Shown piece by piece: positions 25,589 through 34,180 of a DNA stretch of 54,849 bases (within the stretch, counting starts at the first letter, position 1; each line of letters starts with the position of its first letter). Made by a program: the position numbers and the translations under genes. The notes below the pieces were generated by a model. That model did no database searches. It was given only the letters and a program-made list of their open reading frames with translations, and was not told where the DNA came from. Source of the stretch: an uncultured Treponema sp. (GTDB taxonomy: Bacteria > Spirochaetota > Spirochaetia > Treponematales > Treponemataceae); assembly GCA_934667505.1 (NCBI GenBank), contig CAKULY010000014.1, forward strand, positions 1 through 54,849, given 5' to 3'.

Positions 25589-27355
25589 ATGAAAAAGATT
25601 TTTAGTCTGTTTGCTTCACTTTTTTTAGTAGGTTTGCTGTTTACTTCTTTTAGCACTTCTTTAGATGGGCGTGCATTAGTCGCTGACGAAGGAGCAATGC
25701 CAAAAGGCGCATTTGCAAAAACTGTTGGTTATCTTCCAGGCGACACAATTATTGTCACAAACTTAACTAATGGCAAAAATATTGACATTCTTGTTATTGG
25801 TGCGCTAGACCCTTCTGAAGGCGTAGCAATTCTCCTTTCTCCTGAAGCTGCGGAACTTGTCGGAATAAAAAAGGGTGCTGACACTGTCGTAAAAATTACA
25901 AAGCGTTCTGGCCAGTTGGACGAAGCTTGCACAGGAACTGCGGTAATCGGTGTTGAAAATAAAAAAGAAGAAGCCGTCGGGCAAAATACTGATGAAAACA
26001 AAATTGAAACTTCAGAAGTCGTAGAACCTAATAGCGAAAATTCTGCTGAGGAAAAAACAGAGATTGCTTCAAATGACCAGGAAGCTATGCAAGAAACAGA
26101 ACCCTCTGTCGAAAGCGAAAATGCTCCTGCACAAGAAGAGACTACTAAAGATTCTGATTTAGAAGAAACTGCTTCTCCGCTTGAAACTGTTCCTGCAGAA
26201 AAATCTGAAGAAAAATTGACACCTTCAGAGGCTGAAGAAGAAAATAAAGATGAAGTAGAAGTAATACAGGCTACTGAGGAAGAGCCTTCAAAAGATGATA
26301 AAATTGAATCTGAAAAAGTAAATCAAGATGAACTTTCTTTGGAAGATGTAGAAAAGACAGAAGAAAAAGAAAGCGATGTTGAAGCAGAGTCTGTTGAGCC
26401 TGAAAACTTGTCTTCAGAGGAGTCTTTTGAAAACAACGAGCCTGTTGCAAAAGATGAAGATGCCGCAGAAAATGAAATTCCTTCAGAATCTGTAGCTCCA
26501 GAAAATTTGGACGACTTAAAAGAAGAAGATAAAGAAAAAGTTCAAGACAGCGCAGCAATTTCTGAGGATAATAATGAAGAACTCATTTCTCCTGTAGAAA
26601 AAGAAGAGCTTCCACAAGAAACAGAAGATAGCGAAGCTGTTGCAAATACAGAAAATATCCCTCAGGAAGAAGATTCTGTTAAAATGGAAGCTGTAAAAAA
26701 AGAAGAGCTTCCAGAGGAAGATGTTTCAAAAGAGGAAGTTTCCAAAGAAGAATTGCCGCCAGCAGAAGAAGCTGAAAGCGATACTGAAAAAGTAGAAGCT
26801 GAAAATCTTCCTGCAGAAGAAGATTCATCTTTAAATGAAGTTGCTAGTGAAGTTACTAGCGATGAAGATATTGCTCCGCAAAAGAGCGTTTCAGAAGTCG
26901 GCGAGCCAGAGTCAAACGACGAATCTTATGAAGGCATAATTCTTGTTCCTGCAGAATCAAATCCTCCAGAGGCTTCTGCAGATGCAGAAAATCCTGAAAC
27001 TGCTGCAGAAGAATCAAGCGAGGTTTCTAAAGAGTCTGAAGAAGATTCTAAAGAAGTTCCTGTGCAAAAAGAAGAAAATCCATCTTCTGAGATAAATAAA
27101 TACACAGTGGAAAGTCTAAATTCTCTTAAGAGCGGCAAATACTACGTTCAGATTGCGCTTCTTTCTGATGAAAATAATATAAAGTCGCTTATTTCTAAGT
27201 ATGGAAAAAAATATCCTATTACGCTTGTTCCTTTAGTTTCTAAAAAAGGTTATCAGGTTTTGATTGGACCTATAGGAATAGATGAATATGGAACTGTGCT
27301 TAATCGCTTTAAAAATGATGGATATAAAGATTCTTTCTTGCGTAAGATAAAGTAA
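25589..27355 (+). CDS. Secreted acidic protein with N-terminal RlpA-like barrel and C-terminal SPOR domain
   Basis: A signal peptide is followed by a double-psi-barrel-like domain (about 45-125: GYLPGDTIIVTNLTNGKNIDILVIG...), like that of RlpA. A roughly 380-residue linker of Glu, Ser, Pro and Asp repeats comes next, then a SPOR domain (about 510-588: KYYVQIALLS ... KGYQVLIGPIG). SPOR domains bind denuded glycan at division sites. The RlpA-like catalytic Asp/His cannot be confirmed. AGAGGGG precedes the ATG. It may act in septal peptidoglycan handling; the acidic linker probably spans the periplasm. Function inferred. Confidence 0.75.
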   Translation: MKKIFSLFASLFLVGLLFTSFSTSLDGRALVADEGAMPKGAFAKTVGYLPGDTIIVTNLTNGKNIDILVIGALDPSEGVAILLSPEAAELVGIKKGADTVVKITKRSGQLDEACTGTAVIGVENKKEEAVGQNTDENKIETSEVVEPNSENSAEEKTEIASNDQEAMQETEPSVESENAPAQEETTKDSDLEETASPLETVPAEKSEEKLTPSEAEEENKDEVEVIQATEEEPSKDDKIESEKVNQDELSLEDVEKTEEKESDVEAESVEPENLSSEESFENNEPVAKDEDAAENEIPSESVAPENLDDLKEEDKEKVQDSAAISEDNNEELISPVEKEELPQETEDSEAVANTENIPQEEDSVKMEAVKKEELPEEDVSKEEVSKEELPPAEEAESDTEKVEAENLPAEEDSSLNEVASEVTSDEDIAPQKSVSEVGEPESNDESYEGIILVPAESNPPEASADAENPETAAEESSEVSKESEEDSKEVPVQKEENPSSEINKYTVESLNSLKSGKYYVQIALLSDENNIKSLISKYGKKYPITLVPLVSKKGYQVLIGPIGIDEYGTVLNRFKNDGYKDSFLRKIK

Positions 27356-27417
27356 AGTGCTACAGTATAATTAAAAATATGCCGGGCTTTAGCGCGACGA
27401 TTTGTGAGGTTATATAA

Positions 27418-28446
27418 ATGGGAAAGAAAAATATTGATTGGTCAAATCTTCCATTTGGCTATATAAAAACAGACAAACGTTTTATTGCAGAATTCAAAGA
27501 TGGCTCTTGGAACAAAGGCAAGCTTTCAAAAGATGGAAATGTTTGTATAAGCGAATGTGCAGGTGTTCTTCAGTATGCGCAAACCTGTTTTGAAGGACTA
27601 AAGGCATATACCACAAAAGATGGTAAAATTGTTACGTTCCGACCTGATTTGAATGCTAGCCGAATGGCGGACAGCTGCCGCCGGCTTGAAATGCCTGTTT
27701 TTCCAGAAGATAAATTTGTACAAGCCGTACTCGATACTGTAAAAGCGAATATTGATTGGGTTCCTCCTTTTGGAACTGGCGCAACTTTGTATATCCGTCC
27801 ATTTATGTTTGGCTCGGATGCTGTCATTGGTGTAAAGCCATCTGCTGAATATCAGTTTAGAATTTTTGTTACTCCAGTAGGACCTTATTTTAAAGGCGGC
27901 GTAAAACCTATTGTTGTGAGAATTTCTGACTTAGACAGGGCAGCTCCTCACGGAACTGGCAATATAAAGGCAGGCTTAAATTATGCTATGAGTTTGTACA
28001 ACATAGTTGACGCTCACAAATGCGGCTATGCAGAAAATCTTTATACGGATCCTGCTACTCACACATATATTGAAGAAACTGGCGGTGCGAACGTTTTGTT
28101 TGTAACAAAGGATGGAAAACTGGTTACTCCAAAGTCTAGCAGCATTTTGCCTTCTATTACAAGACGTTCCCTTGTTCAAGTTGCAAAGGACTATTTAGGA
28201 ATTGAAGTAGAAGAACGCCAAATAAACAAAAATGAGCTTTCTGATTTTGCAGAATGTGGACTTTGCGGAACAGCAGCAGTTATTTCTCCTATCGGTAAGA
28301 TTGTTGACCACGAAAAAGAAATTCTTGTTCCTAGTGGAATGGAAAAAATTGGTCCGGTTTTGGCTAAGCTTCGCGAAACTCTTACAGGTATTCAAATGGG
28401 CGAAATTAAAGCCCCTGATGGTTGGATATATACAGTTCGCGATTAA
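27418..28446 (+). CDS. ilvE: Branched-chain amino acid aminotransferase
   Basis: Catalyses reversible transamination of Leu, Ile and Val with 2-oxoglutarate. The 342-residue protein is type IV PLP fold. FEGLKAYTTKDGKIVTFRPDLNASRM matches the substrate-side motif, KAGLNYAMSLY contains the PLP Lys, and EETGGANVLF and CGTAAVISPIG the phosphate contacts. GAGG is close to the ATG, and a TATAAT about 50 bases upstream is a candidate promoter. No other branched-chain synthesis genes are near, so the direction (synthesis or catabolism) is open. Confidence 0.95.
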   Translation: MGKKNIDWSNLPFGYIKTDKRFIAEFKDGSWNKGKLSKDGNVCISECAGVLQYAQTCFEGLKAYTTKDGKIVTFRPDLNASRMADSCRRLEMPVFPEDKFVQAVLDTVKANIDWVPPFGTGATLYIRPFMFGSDAVIGVKPSAEYQFRIFVTPVGPYFKGGVKPIVVRISDLDRAAPHGTGNIKAGLNYAMSLYNIVDAHKCGYAENLYTDPATHTYIEETGGANVLFVTKDGKLVTPKSSSILPSITRRSLVQVAKDYLGIEVEERQINKNELSDFAECGLCGTAAVISPIGKIVDHEKEILVPSGMEKIGPVLAKLRETLTGIQMGEIKAPDGWIYTVRD

Positions 28447-28503
28447 AATAACTTTGAATAAAAACAGGGTTTGCATACTGTAGACCGCAATAAAAGTATA
28501 TCT

Positions 28504-28532
28504 TTTACAATTCACTTAAAATATGTTACAAT
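28504..28532 (+). promoter_or_regulatory. Sigma-70 promoter directly before a lipoprotein gene
   Basis: TTTACA (28504-28509), exactly 17 bases, then TACAAT (28527-28532). Eight bases (ATATAAGT) separate it from the ATG at 28541, with no ribosome-binding site. Confidence 0.65.
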
Positions 28533-28540
28533 ATATAAGT

Positions 28541-29209
28541 ATGAATTGTTCAAAGGTATACTTTTTTTTTATTTTATCTTTTCTATGCTGCATTGTTTTC
28601 AATTCATGCTCCAATAATCATTTGTCCGAAGAACTTGTTGCTGATGAGGTAACTTTAAAATCAATTTCAACTAAAACGGAAAATGAGCTATCTTGGACAA
28701 AAGAACTTGAAAGTACCCGCCTTGTTGAAGATATTTCTAAAAATTCCTATATAGATAGCAAGGTAAAGCTTACTCCTCAAAATTACATTGTTGCCACTGC
28801 CGAAAAAAAAAGCAGGATATATCCATATTTGGAAGGCTTTGGAAGTCTTGATACAACAGAAATCGATTCTATTTTAATGAATAGTTTGCTTTCCTTTTGC
28901 GATTCTATATGTTCCTGGAATTTTTCTATAAGTCAAATTGAAAGTTCTAATGCATTTTTTCTTATACTTTTTAAGCACGATGTTGAATCCGATTGGGAAG
29001 CCCATTTTAAAAAGGAATTTTCTCTTAATTCTCAAAATAGACTTTTTGATTCTTTTATTGTCGGCAAGCCCTTTTTTGAAGATTCTGCAATAGAAATTCC
29101 TATCCGTTTTTTTTGTGAGTATGGATACTTGAACGTAAAAGTCTCTTACTTAAACGATTCATTCGAAAAAATAGAGCAGTTAAAAATTATAGGGTGGGGA
29201 ACAAAGTAA
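28541..29209 (+). CDS. Hypothetical lipoprotein
   Basis: The start at 28541 gives a hydrophobic signal ending in a lipobox at NSC, then 200 residues of no known family. An upstream ATG at 28523 lies between the -35 and -10 boxes and is unlikely. The mature part is mixed charged/polar, with no repeats. The message is probably leaderless. The gene ends 40 bases before a PilZ-like gene that has its own ribosome-binding site. Function unknown. Confidence 0.7.
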   Translation: MNCSKVYFFFILSFLCCIVFNSCSNNHLSEELVADEVTLKSISTKTENELSWTKELESTRLVEDISKNSYIDSKVKLTPQNYIVATAEKKSRIYPYLEGFGSLDTTEIDSILMNSLLSFCDSICSWNFSISQIESSNAFFLILFKHDVESDWEAHFKKEFSLNSQNRLFDSFIVGKPFFEDSAIEIPIRFFCEYGYLNVKVSYLNDSFEKIEQLKIIGWGTK

Positions 29210-29249
29210 CCTTGCTAATTCATTTATCTTTTTATAAGAGAGGTTTTTT

Positions 29250-30194
29250 ATGGAAAAAAATGAACTTTCGGGAATAGAACGTGAGTTAGTTTTAAAATAT
29301 CTTATTGACGGAAATGTTCCTCTTGCAATAACGCCAATTTTCCAGGATGAAAAATCTTCTTCAGAAGAACAGCTTGAAATTCATTCTCTTTCTTCTGAAA
29401 TGTTTTCTGTTGCAATTCCTTCAAAAGATATTTCTGTATTAAAACAAGGAATTATTCTATTAACGAATCCTCCAGAAAAAATTTCTTCTTTTGAAGGAAA
29501 AAAGGTTAAGGTTGAGTTTTATTTTAACAGGCTAGGGCTTTTCTTTATAACAGAAATGAAAAAAGTAAGTTCCGGACCTGCTTTAGTAATTCCTCAAATT
29601 ATTTCCAGAATAAAAGATGTCCCTATAGAACAAAAATATGATTTTTCTGCAAAACTTTACTATTCTTTAGATTCTTCAAAGCAAAATTCCTTAGATTGCG
29701 TTCCAGCTATGGGATTTAAATTGTTTTCAAGACCTGTTTGGAGTTCCATAGATTTAGAAAATCAGAAAGAAGCAAAAAATCTTCTTGAAAAATTTGTCCT
29801 TCAAGCAAGAAAATCTGGAAAAGCAGGAAACGGTGTGCATTTAATCAATATTTGCAGATATATGGTAGAAGACTATGTAGAACCTATAGAAGCTATTCAA
29901 GGAAGATTGCAGCCCCTTGACATTTTATTTGTAAATCATGAGAGAATTGTTCTTGCTTCAGAATTAAACGAAGCTTTTTCGATTCAAGAAGGTGGAGAAT
30001 ATCCTCTTGAAATGACTTTTGTTTTAAAAGATTCGCCTTCTGTGTCTAGAAAAATCTTTGTTACTTGCAGAGCAGACACAGTGTTCTATTCTGATGATAA
30101 AAAGATTTTCGCCGCTGATTGTAGTTACACAAGCTTGCAAGAAGAAGATTGCCGCTTTTTGTATGAGAAAGCGACAAAAACTCTTTTTATGTAA
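29250..30194 (+). CDS. Hypothetical protein with a possible divergent PilZ-like C-terminus
   Basis: 314 residues, no signal peptide or membrane segment, so cytoplasmic. The first part (EQLEIHSLSSEMFSVAIPSKD ... GKKVKVEFYFNRLGLFFITEM) resembles the YcgR-N/PilZN-type domain. The C-terminus has a beta-rich block ending FAADCSYTSLQEEDCRFLYEKATKTLF, like the end of a PilZ domain. The c-di-GMP motifs RxxxR and (D/N)xSxxG are not present, so c-di-GMP binding is doubtful. AGAGG precedes the ATG. A strong terminator follows. Confidence 0.55.
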   Translation: MEKNELSGIERELVLKYLIDGNVPLAITPIFQDEKSSSEEQLEIHSLSSEMFSVAIPSKDISVLKQGIILLTNPPEKISSFEGKKVKVEFYFNRLGLFFITEMKKVSSGPALVIPQIISRIKDVPIEQKYDFSAKLYYSLDSSKQNSLDCVPAMGFKLFSRPVWSSIDLENQKEAKNLLEKFVLQARKSGKAGNGVHLINICRYMVEDYVEPIEAIQGRLQPLDILFVNHERIVLASELNEAFSIQEGGEYPLEMTFVLKDSPSVSRKIFVTCRADTVFYSDDKKIFAADCSYTSLQEEDCRFLYEKATKTLFM

Positions 30195-30218
30195 TTTAAG
30201 GTTTATGCAGGCTTAAAA

Positions 30219-30261
30219 ACGGCAAAGCCAAGGTCTTGCGCAAGCGACCTTGGCTAGCCGT
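30219..30261 (-). terminator. Bidirectional terminator between a PilZ-like gene and serS (element B1)
   Basis: ACGGC and GCCGT flank AGCCAAGGTC/GACCTTGGCT, a 10-bp perfect inner stem whose loop is the palindrome TTGCGCAA. On the minus strand it is followed by TTTTT after the serS stop; on the plus strand by a T-rich stretch. Confidence 0.85.
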
Positions 30262-30262
30262 A

Positions 30263-31543
30263 TTATTTCTTTTTAGGTCCGATTTTATCGAATCCGCAGT
30301 AAGGAACTAATACTTGAGGAATTGTTATTGACCCGTCAGCATTTTGATAGTTTTCAAATATTGCAAGCATAGCTCTTCCTACTGCTATTGCAGTTCCATT
30401 CAAAGTGTGGACATATTTATTTTTGCCGTCATCGTCCTTGTATTTTATGTTTAGCCGGCGCGCTTGGTAGTCTGTGCAGTTTGAAGTAGATGTTACTTCT
30501 CCGTATTCGCCGCCGTTTCTTCCAGGCATCCAGGCTTCTAGGTCCCATTTTCTGTAGGCTGGAGCTCCTAAATCTCCTGAACAAGTATCTACAACATGGA
30601 AAGGAAGTCCTAACCCTGTAAAAATTTCTTCTTCAATTTGGCGAAGTTTTTCGTGCATTTCATCAGACTTTTCTGGTGTGCTGTAAACAAACATTTCTAC
30701 TTTATCAAACTGATGAACTCGGTAAAGACCTTTTGAAAATTGTCCTGCGGCGCCAGCTTCCCTTCTAAAGCAGTGCGAAAGTCCACCGTACATTAGCGGC
30801 AATTTTGATTTTTCAAGTATTTCTCCAGAGTGATAACCGCCAAGTGTTATTTCCGCTGTCGCAACGAGACAAGTTCCTTCTTCTTCGATTGAATAAACAT
30901 TCGATTCGTTTCCACGTGGATTAAATCCAATGCCTTTTAGCACTTCTTCTTTTGCAATGTCAGGTGTAATAAAAATTTCAAATCCGTGTTTTTTCAATGT
31001 ATTTAGCGCATACATTATAAGAGCCTGTTCAAGGAACACAGCTTCGTTTTTGAGATAGTAAAATTTTGGTCCAGAAACTTTTGTTCCTCTGTCAAAATCT
31101 AATAAGTCCAGTTCTTCTGCAAGTTGAACATGGTCTTTAGGCTCAAAGTCAAACTTTCTAGGAGTTCCCACTTTTTTTACTTCAAGATTTTCAGTGTCAA
31201 GCTTTCCTATTGGCGCATCTGGATGAATCATGTTTGGAATTTGGCGGGCAGCTTCTTCAAGGGCTGTTTCTGTTTCTGAAAGTTCTTTTTCAAATTGGGC
31301 GAGTTCTTCTTTTAGATTTTTGCCCGTTTCAATGAGTTCGGCTCTAGTTTTGTCGTCCAATTTTTGTTTCATTGCTTTTGCGTTTTCATTTCGCTTTTGC
31401 TGAAGCTCTTGCTGCTTTGTTACTAAAGCTGTTCTTTTATCAAACAGTTCTACAACTTTATCTGCATCCGCATGCATATTTCTGTTCTTTATGTTTTCTT
31501 TTACCGCTTCAAGGTTGTCTTTTATAAATTTATAATCTAACAT
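30263..31543 (-). CDS. serS: Seryl-tRNA synthetase
   Basis: Class II synthetase that charges tRNA-Ser and, with modification, tRNA-Sec. An N-terminal coiled-coil arm (about 25-105) binds the tRNA long variable arm. Motif 2 is near GLYRVHQFDKVEMFVY, motif 3 near NGTAIAVGRAMLAIFENYQ. LVATAEITL and the SCSGDLGAPAYRKWDLEAWMPG block are typical. The 426-residue length is normal. AGGAGA lies before the ATG; no T-box or other leader structure is seen. Confidence 0.97.
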   Translation of the reverse strand: MLDYKFIKDNLEAVKENIKNRNMHADADKVVELFDKRTALVTKQQELQQKRNENAKAMKQKLDDKTRAELIETGKNLKEELAQFEKELSETETALEEAARQIPNMIHPDAPIGKLDTENLEVKKVGTPRKFDFEPKDHVQLAEELDLLDFDRGTKVSGPKFYYLKNEAVFLEQALIMYALNTLKKHGFEIFITPDIAKEEVLKGIGFNPRGNESNVYSIEEEGTCLVATAEITLGGYHSGEILEKSKLPLMYGGLSHCFRREAGAAGQFSKGLYRVHQFDKVEMFVYSTPEKSDEMHEKLRQIEEEIFTGLGLPFHVVDTCSGDLGAPAYRKWDLEAWMPGRNGGEYGEVTSTSNCTDYQARRLNIKYKDDDGKNKYVHTLNGTAIAVGRAMLAIFENYQNADGSITIPQVLVPYCGFDKIGPKKK

Positions 31544-31592
31544 TTGTCATTCTCCTATAATAAAGTTTACATTCAAACTATGAGTATATTTT

Positions 31593-32213
31593 TTATTGAA
31601 GTGAATAAGTTACTTCTACTTCTGAGGCAACATTTATCTTTCCTGCTGAAAAGACTTCTTCGCAAGCCTTTAGCTCTGAAATCGCTTCAACTTGACCAAC
31701 TTTTGAACCGCTTGGACCTGCAATTTGGCCTGCTGTATCAAGTGCTTGCTGGATTGCAGTTGTTCTAACTCTTCTTGCGACGCTTGCTAAATCGCTGATT
31801 CCATATTTAAAAGAAACTAATCTTACACTTGATGTTTTGCAGTCAACTACAGCGGGAACTATTTCTAGATTTCTTACAGTAACAACTATACTTCGTTTTG
31901 CTTCGTATTGCGCAGTCGGTGTAGAAATGATGCAATTTCCAATAAAAATATCGTTTTCATTTACGCCTGCATTTTTCAAAGAATCGCACAGTCTGGTTGT
32001 AAGTGTGTTGTTGTCTGTTGTAATTTGTTTTGCGCTCCAACCTATTGTAGACAGCGAAAATTCTATAGTCGCAATATCTGGTTCAACTGATATAGAGCCT
32101 TTTCCGTTCACTGTAATTGTTCGCGCAGGCTCTACAGTTTTGTTTACAGTGCATGAACTTAATAGTGCAACTGTGGAAAATACTGCGCAAACAAATTTTA
32201 TTCCTTTTTTCAT
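31593..32213 (-). CDS. SIMPL-domain (DUF541) lipoprotein
   Basis: A lipoprotein signal runs to SSC (Cys21). The rest is a SIMPL domain (ITVNGKGSISVEPDIATIEFSL, then IVVTVRNLEIVPAVVD and ARRVRTTAIQQALDTA), found in periplasmic proteins such as YggE. Family members have been linked to oxidative stress or outer-membrane assembly, with no firm biochemical role. TTGGAGGTCCT precedes the ATG. It stands 13 bases after the acidic lipoprotein gene and is probably in the same operon. Confidence 0.88.
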   Translation of the reverse strand: MKKGIKFVCAVFSTVALLSSCTVNKTVEPARTITVNGKGSISVEPDIATIEFSLSTIGWSAKQITTDNNTLTTRLCDSLKNAGVNENDIFIGNCIISTPTAQYEAKRSIVVTVRNLEIVPAVVDCKTSSVRLVSFKYGISDLASVARRVRTTAIQQALDTAGQIAGPSGSKVGQVEAISELKACEEVFSAGKINVASEVEVTYSLQ

Positions 32214-32226
32214 AGGACCTCCAAAA

Positions 32227-33813
32227 TTATCTTATATTTATATAAAAACGTTTAAGAAAAATACTTCGCTTATTTGCATTTTCCCATAAGCGGCTAGATG
32301 GATAGTTTTTTACAACCATATCGTATGATTCTATTGCGTTCTTTATGTTCTGTACAGGGGATTTCTGTTCTAAAATTTGACCTTGAAGATACAAGCCTTC
32401 GTCAAGTTTTGAAGATGCTTTGTCAAAAAAACTAGTTATAGATTCAAGAGCCTGAGGGTACTGCTTGTTATTGTATTCTTTTTTAGCCTTTTCTAATAAC
32501 TGTTCCGCATTTAGTTTTGAGTTTTCTATTTGTTCCAATTCGGCTTGCGAATTTCCCAAAGAAGTTTCGTCTTTTTTAGCAGTTGTATTTATTGATTCTT
32601 CTTGTTTTAAAGGCAGCTGCTTGTTTTCCGAATTTTGAATTACAGTTTTTAAGTTTGATTCTTTTTTGTCTTCGTTTTGTTTTTTTTCTATTTCTTTATT
32701 AGAATCAGAATCTTTTGAGGTTTTGTTTGCTTCATTTTTATCTGGCTGAGAGGACATTCTTGCAGTGCTTTCAATCAGTTTCTTGCTATCTTTTATGGTC
32801 TGAGCCGTAATAGTCGCTTTAGGGGGAACTATATTCGCATACAAGGGTGCTTCAATTTTTTCGTCGCTTTCAGGCAATGAGTTGTCTACGTTCACTTCGA
32901 GATAGTCATCAATGTATTCGCCAGTTAATGCGTCATTTTTATAAAAATGAAGTAGAAATGTTCCAGCCGTTCTTGAACGAAGCGTAAACGTCTGGTCTTT
33001 GCCGCCGAGCTTTCTTCCTCCGAAAATAAAATTCTTGTTTCTAATATCCAAATTACCGTCTTTGTCAATATTTCCTTGATATATCCAGCCTTTGCCAGGA
33101 TAAGTTATATTAATGTATTGATTTCTGTGCATGTCTACACTTCTAGAAGGTTTTATTTCTTCTTTGGATTCTTGTTCGTTAGGCAGTTCATTGTTTTCTG
33201 ATGAATCTTCTGCCTCGTTGGAAGACAATGATTCATCATTACTGTTTTCCTGTCTGGTTTCTTGTGTTTTAATTTCTGAAGATTGATTTTTTTCGTCTTC
33301 TTCATAAGACAAAGAGTCTTTTTCAGATTGTTCTGAAGAATTTTCTACAGAATTTTGATTTTCGTCCTGGATTAAAAGCTGTTCTTTTTCATTTTCTAAA
33401 GAATCAACAGGTTCATAGATTTTTTGTTCTTCATTTTGCTCAATCACGCTTTCGTTTGTAGTAGTATCTTGATAGGGAATTTCTGGCAAGTTTTCTGGCA
33501 AAACTTTTTCAGTATCAAAATTTTCAGGTTTTTCAGATTCTGATATTGAAGAATCTTGTTCATTTTCAGTTTCTTGTTCTTCTGAAATTTCAGTTTCGTC
33601 TTGATTTTTAGGCTCTTCTAAATTTTGATTATCGTTTGAATTTTGAGTATTTTCGTTCTCTTCTTGCTCTTCTTTTTCTTGTAAAGTCGTCTCTGCTTCG
33701 CTAATAGGCGATTCCTGCTGGTTTTTTGGCGTAGAGGCACAAGAAAATAAAACAAATATCGAGGCTAAAAAACATAGACTCTTAAAGGATTTTTGCATTT
33801 TAAAAAAAGTCAT
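32227..33813 (-). CDS. Acidic lipoprotein with C-terminal TPR/YbgF-like region
   Basis: An initial hydrophobic segment ends in the lipobox FSC. It is followed by about 190 residues of Glu/Asn/Ser/Gln-rich low complexity, a beta-rich domain (YPGKGWIYQGN ... GTFLLHFYKND), a second low-complexity stretch, then a helical tail (about 435-528: AEQLLEKAKKEYNNKQYPQALESI) like TPR or YbgF/BamD modules. No family is certain. It overlaps the next gene upstream by 4 bases. A periplasmic scaffold role is only a guess. Confidence 0.65.
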   Translation of the reverse strand: MTFFKMQKSFKSLCFLASIFVLFSCASTPKNQQESPISEAETTLQEKEEQEENENTQNSNDNQNLEEPKNQDETEISEEQETENEQDSSISESEKPENFDTEKVLPENLPEIPYQDTTTNESVIEQNEEQKIYEPVDSLENEKEQLLIQDENQNSVENSSEQSEKDSLSYEEDEKNQSSEIKTQETRQENSNDESLSSNEAEDSSENNELPNEQESKEEIKPSRSVDMHRNQYINITYPGKGWIYQGNIDKDGNLDIRNKNFIFGGRKLGGKDQTFTLRSRTAGTFLLHFYKNDALTGEYIDDYLEVNVDNSLPESDEKIEAPLYANIVPPKATITAQTIKDSKKLIESTARMSSQPDKNEANKTSKDSDSNKEIEKKQNEDKKESNLKTVIQNSENKQLPLKQEESINTTAKKDETSLGNSQAELEQIENSKLNAEQLLEKAKKEYNNKQYPQALESITSFFDKASSKLDEGLYLQGQILEQKSPVQNIKNAIESYDMVVKNYPSSRLWENANKRSIFLKRFYINIR

Positions 33814-34178
33814 GGAGCTGCTCCGAGTATATCAGAAATTGTTCTATCGTTTGCATCTGACAGTTTTTGAAGTTCTTGTTCGTTGGGGATTGTAAACCAT
33901 TTGCTAATTTCTTCTTGAGACCACTGTTTTTCAGTTTTTCTTGTTGTATCATATTCGCTGGAAACAGTTGGACCTTGAGGAATAAGCAGTTTTTGGTCTA
34001 TTACGAGCGTTCTTTCAGCGGCTTTATGGGGGTCTTTGTGCTGAAGCTTTGAACAAATAAGGACTACAATCGCGCTTAAAGTCATAAAGATTAATATAGC
34101 GCAAATTGTCAGAGTCGTTCTTCTGTTCGTTTTGAGAAAACTTTCTATTTTTTTAAAGAAAACTTGAGCAACAGGCAT
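33810..34178 (-). CDS. Small single-pass membrane protein of unknown function
   Basis: 122 residues: a short basic N-terminus, one membrane helix (about 22-44: TLTICAILIFMTLSAIVVLI), then a polar periplasmic part with no known motif. It lies 2 bases after SMC and overlaps the acidic lipoprotein by ATGA, so the three are translated from one message. GGATGA before the start is a weak ribosome-binding site. Function unknown. Confidence 0.65.
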   Translation of the reverse strand: MPVAQVFFKKIESFLKTNRRTTLTICAILIFMTLSAIVVLICSKLQHKDPHKAAERTLVIDQKLLIPQGPTVSSEYDTTRKTEKQWSQEEISKWFTIPNEQELQKLSDANDRTISDILGAAP

Positions 34179-34180
34179 TG

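Noticed and set aside
25729..26558. Open frames antisense to the acidic SPOR protein
   Set aside because: Glu/Ser-rich codons on the plus strand create open antisense frames rich in Leu and Ser. They have no start signals and no family resemblance.
30300..31543. Possible T-box leader for serS
   Set aside because: The leader before the serS start is short, with a plain ribosome-binding site and no T-box stem or conserved T-box sequence.
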